Of a DNA stretch of 64,000 nucleotides, positions 59,785-64,000 are shown piece after piece. The stretch spans positions 36,794 through 100,793 of the forward strand of contig JASJBF010000029.1 in NCBI GenBank assembly GCA_030066685.1, in the 5' to 3' direction. The notes beneath the pieces are model-generated. The model had not been told where the DNA came from. It made no database searches and saw nothing but the letters and a program-made list of their open reading frames with translations. Source of the stretch: Kiloniellales bacterium (GTDB lineage Bacteria > Pseudomonadota > Alphaproteobacteria > Kiloniellales > JAKSBE01). The translations under genes were made by a program, and so were the position numbers. Position 1 is the first letter of the stretch. Each line of letters starts with the position of its first letter.

Positions 59785-60924
59785 ATGCCAGCGATGCCGA
59801 CCGTGAAACGCTCTGGACAAGCCTTCGGCGCTGCTCTGCTGCTCCTTGCGTGTACAGCAGCGGCGTCGCAGCTTTGCGCCCAGGCTCCCATCCCCTCTAC
59901 AGGGAACGACGTCCCGACCCTGGCACCCCTGATGAAGCGAGTAACCCCCGGCGTCGTGAATATCGCGACCAGCGGCAAGGTCCGCGTCGAGGACAGCCCG
60001 CTGTTCAACGATCCGAACTTTCGAAGATTCCTGGAGGATCCGCGGTTCCGCAGGTTCTTTTCCCTGCCCGATCCACGGGCGGAGCGTGAAACCCACAGCA
60101 TCGGGTCGGGCGTGATCGTCGATGCGCGGGGCGGCCATGTGCTGACCAACCATCACGTGATCGAGGACGCCGATGAAATCCTCGTCACGCTCAAGGACGG
60201 GCGCGCCCTGAAAGCCGAGCTCCTCGGCTCCGATCCGCAAACTGACGTCGCGGTCCTAAAGATCGACGCCTCTGGTCTGACGGCCTTGCCTTTGGGCGAT
60301 TCGGATCGACTGGAGGTCGGGGACTACGTGGTCGCCATCGGTAACCCCTTCGGCCTCGGCCAGACGGTCACCTTGGGAATCGTTAGCGCGCTGGGGCGCA
60401 GCGGCCTCCGCCTCGAGGCCTACGAGGACTTCATTCAGACGGACGCACCGATCAACCCGGGGAACTCCGGCGGTGCCTTGGTCGATCTTCGCGGCCAGCT
60501 CATAGGCATCAACACGGCCATCGTCGCGCCGACCGGCGGCAATGTCGGTATCGGCTTCGCGATCCCGATCAACATGGCGCGCCTGGCGATGGAGCAGATC
60601 ATTGAGTTTGGCGAAGTCAGGCGTGGCCGCTTGGGAATCGTCATTCAAGACATCACCCCCGATCTGGCGAAGGGACTTCGTCTGGAGATCCTGGATGGCG
60701 CCTTGATCTCGCAGGTAGTGCCGGGCTCGCCTGCGGAGACGGCCGGCCTCGAGCCCGGCGACGTCATCCTCGGCGTCGACGGCGAAAAGGTGCGCACGGC
60801 AGCCGGTCTGCGAAACGAGATCGGACTGAAGCGCATCGGCGAAGAGGTCGAACTGGAGATCCTGCGCCGCGGCAAGAAACGCAGGGTGATCCTTACGATC
60901 GGGCCAAGCAAGGACCCGGGCTGA
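59785..60924 (+). CDS. Periplasmic HtrA/DegP-type serine protease with one PDZ domain
   Basis: A 379-residue trypsin-like protease. A signal peptide (AFGAALLLLACTAAASQLCA) leads to the periplasm. The triad is complete: His in TNHHVIEDADE (about 121), Asp in DPQTDVAVLKID (about 153), Ser in NPGNSGGALVD (about 229). One PDZ domain (about 280-370; GLEPGDVILGVDG) makes it DegS/DegQ-sized rather than DegP with two. It degrades or senses misfolded envelope proteins. An Hsp20 gene with its own FNR-type box follows. Confidence 0.94.
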   Translation: MPAMPTVKRSGQAFGAALLLLACTAAASQLCAQAPIPSTGNDVPTLAPLMKRVTPGVVNIATSGKVRVEDSPLFNDPNFRRFLEDPRFRRFFSLPDPRAERETHSIGSGVIVDARGGHVLTNHHVIEDADEILVTLKDGRALKAELLGSDPQTDVAVLKIDASGLTALPLGDSDRLEVGDYVVAIGNPFGLGQTVTLGIVSALGRSGLRLEAYEDFIQTDAPINPGNSGGALVDLRGQLIGINTAIVAPTGGNVGIGFAIPINMARLAMEQIIEFGEVRRGRLGIVIQDITPDLAKGLRLEILDGALISQVVPGSPAETAGLEPGDVILGVDGEKVRTAAGLRNEIGLKRIGEEVELEILRRGKKRRVILTIGPSKDPG

Positions 60925-60982
60925 CGGGTCTCGACGAAGCTCGAGTCTTGAGGTTCGGCGCCCGGCCGCACCAGGTCTATCC

Positions 60983-60996
60983 TTGACCGAAATCAT
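60983..60996 (+). promoter_or_regulatory. FNR/FixK-type box upstream of the first Hsp20 gene
   Basis: TTGACCGAAATCAT keeps TTGAC and ATCA with one deviation at the last base. It lies 104 nt before the GTG start. No convincing sigma-32 type promoter or -10 hexamer at the expected spacing was found. Confidence 0.5.
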
Positions 60997-61099
60997 TGCC
61001 CGTCGTTTGCGCCTCGGCGATGTCTCAAGGATGAGGACGGGGCCACCCGATGGCGACGCCCCGCCTTGCTGCAACCGCGAAACTCAAGGAGATGGTGCA

Positions 61100-61603
61100 G
61101 TGACCGAGAAGCCTTTGGTTCCACGGAGTCGGCCCGGACACCCGGCAGCTTCGCGTCCCGATGCGGATTCCCTGCACACCCTGTACCAGCAGATCAGTCA
61201 TCTTCTCGACGTCATGTATGAGAAGATCGGCAAGCATCACCATCCCGTGTCCGGCCAGGTCTTCACGGGCTTCTCCCCGGAGACCGATGTCAGTGAATCG
61301 GATGAGGGATTCCACATCGTCATGGAGCTGCCTGGGCTCGAGGAGAAGGACATCGAGATCTCGATCACGGAGGATCTCTTGACAATCAGCGGCGAGAAGC
61401 GGACCGAAAAAGAAGTCTCCGAGGCGGACTACCATCTGAGAGAGCGGGCCTATGGCAGCTTCCAGCGCCGCTTCCGGCTGCCACCTGAGCTCGACACCGA
61501 AAGGGCCGAGGCACACTACCAGGACGGCGTCCTGACCATCGATATCTCCAGAGCGCCCGGTTCACGAAGCCAAGTAAGGAAGATTCCGGTTCGATCTCGG
61601 TAG
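61100..61603 (+). CDS. Small heat-shock protein Hsp20, copy 1
   Basis: A 167-residue alpha-crystallin chaperone. The core (about 60-155) has TDVSESDEGFHIVMELPGLEEKD (quoted in outline), LTISGEKRTEKE, and FQRRFRLPPELD...DGVLTIDISRAP; the C-terminal IxI/V anchor is RKIPVRSR. The N-terminal arm contains LHTLYQQISHLLDVMYEKIG. GTG 61100 has AAGGAGA just upstream; a longer frame from 60983 would overlap the FNR-type box and is rejected. It holds unfolding proteins for refolding by other chaperones. Confidence 0.92.
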   Translation: MTEKPLVPRSRPGHPAASRPDADSLHTLYQQISHLLDVMYEKIGKHHHPVSGQVFTGFSPETDVSESDEGFHIVMELPGLEEKDIEISITEDLLTISGEKRTEKEVSEADYHLRERAYGSFQRRFRLPPELDTERAEAHYQDGVLTIDISRAPGSRSQVRKIPVRSR

Positions 61604-61691
61604 ACGGCGGAGATGACCAGGCTTCACGCGTACCCGGGTTCGCTCGTCGCCTGCCGCAACCCGAGCGACGACCCGACCCTGGTAGCGCACT

Positions 61692-61979
61692 TCATCGAAG
61701 CGGCAGCTGGCGCTGCAGCAGGAAGCGGTTGTAGAACCAGGCAATCATCAGGCCGGTGATCAGTCCGCTGACGAAGGCCCAGACGGCCCCCGCGATGCTG
61801 CCGACAAAGGTCGGCCCGAAGCCGATGAACAAGGTGGAAAGCGCGGCGGCCACCGGCAGGCCCCAGCCGAAGAAGGCCGCCATGACACCGAGCACGAAGA
61901 CGAGAAGGGCCGAGGTCGTGCCGACGGCGAAGCCAAAGCTGACCACGCCCAGGGTCGCATGATGTTGATTTCGTGCCAT
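61692..61979 (-). CDS. Small membrane protein, holin-like layout
   Basis: A 95-residue protein with two to three hydrophobic stretches: LVFVLGVMAAFFGWGLPVA, a Gly-rich turn, and AGAVWAFVSGLITGLMIAWFY. The ending RFLLQRQLPLR is basic. It recalls short proteins annotated as bacteriophage holin family in alphaproteobacteria, though a role in lysis is unproven. GGAGGGG precedes ATG 61979. It stands between the two Hsp20 genes and may be an envelope stress protein. Confidence 0.65.
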   Translation of the reverse strand: MARNQHHATLGVVSFGFAVGTTSALLVFVLGVMAAFFGWGLPVAAALSTLFIGFGPTFVGSIAGAVWAFVSGLITGLMIAWFYNRFLLQRQLPLR

Positions 61980-62250
61980 TCCCCCCTCCAAGACGGATCC
62001 GTGGACGCCGAACGTTAGCAGCTATCTTGCCCGTGAGAAGCATCAATATGTGAAGCGCTTCAAGGGCATGAGCCATGTCCTGGCTGTTTCCCGCCTGTCA
62101 CCGGCCGGACTGGTGTCCTCGGCCCCTATCGCATTGCGGCGGCGCAAGCATGTGGGTGTCGTTAACGATCCGTCAACGCCTGTGGTCTTTGGTTCTGATC
62201 GACACCCGCGAACGGCACCTCGTTCGGGGGAGATCAGCGAAGGGATCCCA

Positions 62251-62445
62251 ATGCTCAGTTCGGACCACGACGAGTTCGTCAGCGATCAGACCCAGGCGAT
62301 CTTCCACGCGCTTGCGGCCAGGGGCGCCGATCTTGCCGGCCTCTTGGCCCTGATTTCGAGCGCCTACGCCGATGGGGGCCATCACGTGCTGGACAGGCTT
62401 CACGAGAGAATGAGGGCCGAGTCCAAGGCGTCCGTGTCCATCTGA
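62251..62445 (+). CDS. Small protein of unknown function
   Basis: A 64-residue, mostly helical soluble protein (DQTQAIFHALAARGADLAG, YADGGHHVLDRLHERMRAE). GAAGGGATC lies about 7 nt upstream of ATG 62251. I do not recognise a family. It lies convergent to the second Hsp20 gene. Real but of unknown role. Confidence 0.5.
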   Translation: MLSSDHDEFVSDQTQAIFHALAARGADLAGLLALISSAYADGGHHVLDRLHERMRAESKASVSI

Positions 62446-62549
62446 CCGGTAATGCGAGATCCGGGAGCCTGCGCCCGCGCAGCTTCCCGATCGTCCGGTC
62501 CTTCCCTCGGAAGTGTCGCTGGCCATTCACGGCCTGCGGTCCAAGAGCA

Positions 62550-63110
62550 CTACTTCTTCTTGGCGATCGAGATCTTCTTCGCCTTGGCCTTGGCTTCCGG
62601 GCGCTTCGGAAGGATCACCTCGAGCACGCCCTTGTCGAAGCTGGCCTGGATCTTGGCGTCGTCGACTGAGTCGGGAACCCGGAAGGAGCGCAGAAAGGAT
62701 CCAAAGCGGCGTTCACGACAATAGTAGTTCTTCTTCTTTTCTTCGGACTCCGTCTTCTTTTCGCCCTTGATGGTCAAGACCCCGTCCGACAGGGACAGCT
62801 CGACATCCTTCTCGTCCAATCCGGGCAACTCGGCCGCGATCTCGATCGCGTCTTCGCTCTCCGAGACATCAAACCTGACGTCGGTGATGTTTCCCTGAAG
62901 CCCGGAAAGCGACGGGAAATCGCGGAAAAGATCCAGTCTCCAGGGGTCGCGCCTCAGGCCGGTCCCGTGTAGACCCTGCATGAAGTCGTCAAACATGTGG
63001 TCCATGCGATGCCGCAGGTCCATCAGGGGGGCAAAAACCGACTCAATACCGGATTCGCTGGGTGCCGGCTTGCTCGTTGCGGGTTTCTTGGCAACGGCTT
63101 TTCTGGCCAT
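62550..63110 (-). CDS. Small heat-shock protein Hsp20, copy 2
   Basis: A 186-residue alpha-crystallin chaperone with Lys/Ala-rich ends (ARKAVAKKPATSKPAP and KAKAKKISIAKKK). The core has DVRFDVSESEDAIEIAAELPG (outline), LTIKGEKKTESEE, YYCRERRFGSFLRSFRVPD and KGVLEVILPKRPEA. It is of a different subtype from copy 1, so the two may form mixed or separate oligomers. GGAGG precedes the start. An FNR-type box with a CTATGC hexamer lies about 90-105 nt upstream. Confidence 0.94.
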   Translation of the reverse strand: MARKAVAKKPATSKPAPSESGIESVFAPLMDLRHRMDHMFDDFMQGLHGTGLRRDPWRLDLFRDFPSLSGLQGNITDVRFDVSESEDAIEIAAELPGLDEKDVELSLSDGVLTIKGEKKTESEEKKKNYYCRERRFGSFLRSFRVPDSVDDAKIQASFDKGVLEVILPKRPEAKAKAKKISIAKKK

Positions 63111-63200
63111 TGGATTCCTCCGTCATGTTCATTCGGCAAGACTGACCTTTGAGTTCCCCACCGGGGAAGCCGCAGCATAGGAGCGGTACCGTTGGCAACC

Positions 63201-63214
63201 ATGATTTGGGTCAA
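63201..63214 (-). promoter_or_regulatory. FNR/FixK-type box upstream of the second Hsp20 gene
   Basis: Read on the minus strand it is TTGACCCAAATCAT: left half perfect, one deviation at the end. A CTATGC hexamer (63180-63175) is about 30 bp from the centre, matching the spacing seen at several other boxes in the window. Confidence 0.6.
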
Positions 63215-63339
63215 GACGGTGTCAGTCCTCTGTGCAGGGACGACGAAAGTCCGCCCTGCGCCACAAGCCGCAGCGGCCATCGAATCCGCCCCGCGGCAAC
63301 GATGGGTCTAAATGGGGTACCAATTGGCGGAGCAGAGGA

Positions 63340-63452
63340 GCCTTGACGGCGGCTGGCACCGCGGCTAAGCCACTGACCTCGCATACGTCGTGGACGAAGC
63401 CGCTCTTGCGGAGGGGTGGCCGAGTGGCTGAAGGCGGCGGTTTGCTAAACCG
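63340..63452 (+). repeat. Right flanking direct repeat (island right border)
   Basis: This 113-bp partner of 24793-24905 covers the tRNA-Ser upstream region and its first 43 nt. Identity ends in the anticodon stem (AAACCG), where the left copy diverges from the tRNA. Here the tRNA is whole. This pattern suits insertion of a 38.5-kb segment that brought a fresh 5' half and promoter for the tRNA and left the old 5' half behind. Confidence 0.8.
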
Positions 63453-63502
63453 TTATACGGTGATAAGCCGTATCGTGGGTTCGAATCCCATCCCCTCCGC
63501 CA
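63410..63502 (+). tRNA. tRNA-Ser(GCU)
   Basis: A 93-nt class II tRNA. The acceptor is GGAGGGG/CCCCTCC with discriminator G and an encoded CCA; the D-arm is TGGCCGAGTGGCTGAAGGC; the anticodon stem GCGGT/ACCGT frames the loop TTGCTAA with anticodon GCT; a long variable arm (TACGGTGATAAGCCGTA) and the T-arm GTGGGTTCGAATCCCAT complete it. It reads AGC and AGU serine codons. All stems pair, so it should be functional. Confidence 0.97.
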
Positions 63503-63590
63503 CCAAGCCTGGGCATTTGCCGTCTCCTCAAAGGGCGGTGTCAGTGCAAAATGGCTCGAACCCGGAACGGACGGTCCGTAGCCTCCGTCG

Positions 63591-63880
63591 ATGCGCAATC
63601 CTCTCCGCTATTTCAACAGCTCACCAGAGGTGGTCCGCCTCTCGGCTATGCTGTACATCCGCTGTCCCCTCTCCCTACGGCAAGTCGAGGATCTGCTGTT
63701 CGAGCGTGCGATCGATATCCGCCACGACGCGTAGCGCAGTGCTGCGCACCGTGCGGCTCTGGTGGAACCGCTTTGGTCCGATGTTCGCCGCGAAGCTCAG
63801 ACGCAGACGGGCGGGGAGTTTGCACGCCATCCCCTAGTGGCGCTGGCACCTGGATGAAGTCTTCGTGAAGATCAATGGCG
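63591..63880 (+). pseudogene. IS6-family transposase remnant
   Basis: The ATG at 63591 opens a transposase-like start (SSPEVVRLSAMLYIRCPLSL, RQVEDLLFER) that stops at TAG 63732. The match goes on in another frame (VRLWWNRFGPMFAAKLRRRR), meets a second TAG at 63835 and ends with WRWHLDEVFVKINGE, a DDE-domain start typical of IS6-type transposases. One frameshift, two stops and loss of the rest show it is dead. It starts about 90 bp past the tRNA-Ser, a common place for mobile DNA. Confidence 0.85.
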
Positions 63881-64000
63881 AGAATCTATCCGGTTCCGTC
63901 GATTCTGGAAAAGACGCGCGCTGCGCCCGAGCGAAAATGGGGGCTCGCTGTCCGTATCCCTAGGTGAAACTTTATGGCGAGATCCGCCCGCTACTCCGCG

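Overview
High-GC bacterial chromosome segment, most likely from an alphaproteobacterium of the Rhodospirillales/Kiloniellales type. The evidence for this is a MucR-family regulator, a bactofilin/M23 pair, a fused cysNC, the thiO-thiS-thiG-thiE order, and short palindromic intergenic repeats of a kind common in that class. The taxonomic call is an inference. No 16S rRNA gene or other decisive marker is present.

Region 1 (1-24.7 kb) is mostly core-like. It holds a 2043-residue SpvB/RHS-type exported protein with an unrelated tip and a small exported ORF 7 nt downstream. A tandemly duplicated pair of LysR regulators follows, and the duplication left behind a 3' fragment of the neighbouring gene. 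Next come a HAD dehalogenase, an alpha/beta hydrolase and a threonine dehydratase in one operon; bactofilin plus an M23 peptidase; sulfate activation (cysD, cysNC); and a thiamine operon (thiO, thiS, thiG, thiE) under a TPP riboswitch. A GST, an FkbM methyltransferase, an HD phosphohydrolase and a decaying exported-protein pseudogene end the region.

Region 2 (about 24.8-63.5 kb) looks like a genomic island. It is bracketed by 113-bp direct repeats. The right copy contains an intact tRNA-Ser(GCU); the left copy holds only its decayed 5' half. Between them is a dense set of stress and redox genes: FtsH, two Hsp20s, a lone GroEL, an HtrA protease, dodecin, hemerythrin, two monohaem cytochromes c and a glycine-zipper lipoprotein. 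There is also a phosphoglucomutase/trehalose-6-phosphatase fusion with a GH65 phosphorylase, and two head-to-head radical SAM enzymes. A 2-oxoacid dehydrogenase operon, two acyl-CoA synthetases, a GH3-type ligase beside a penicillin-acylase-like hydrolase, an archaeal-type methionine adenosyltransferase, a stand-alone primase-polymerase and several small unknown genes complete it. An IS6-type transposase remnant lies just past the tRNA.

The most interesting signal is that eight intergenic sites matching the FNR/FixK pattern TTGAY-N4-RTCAA, three to five of them with a -10-like hexamer about 30-33 bp away, occur in this island (28.2, 35.4, 42.5, 43.5, 52.0, 58.6, 61.0 and 63.2 kb). I found none in the intergenic DNA of the first 24 kb. 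This suggests the scattered stress, redox and carbon genes form one oxygen- or redox-responsive regulon. The overall gene content recalls transmissible stress-tolerance loci of gammaproteobacteria (FtsH, sHSP, DegP) with a different set of partners. No integrase is visible in the window.

Three copies of one palindromic repeat, one of them interrupted by a second 102-bp double-hairpin element, add a layer of small mobile structure.
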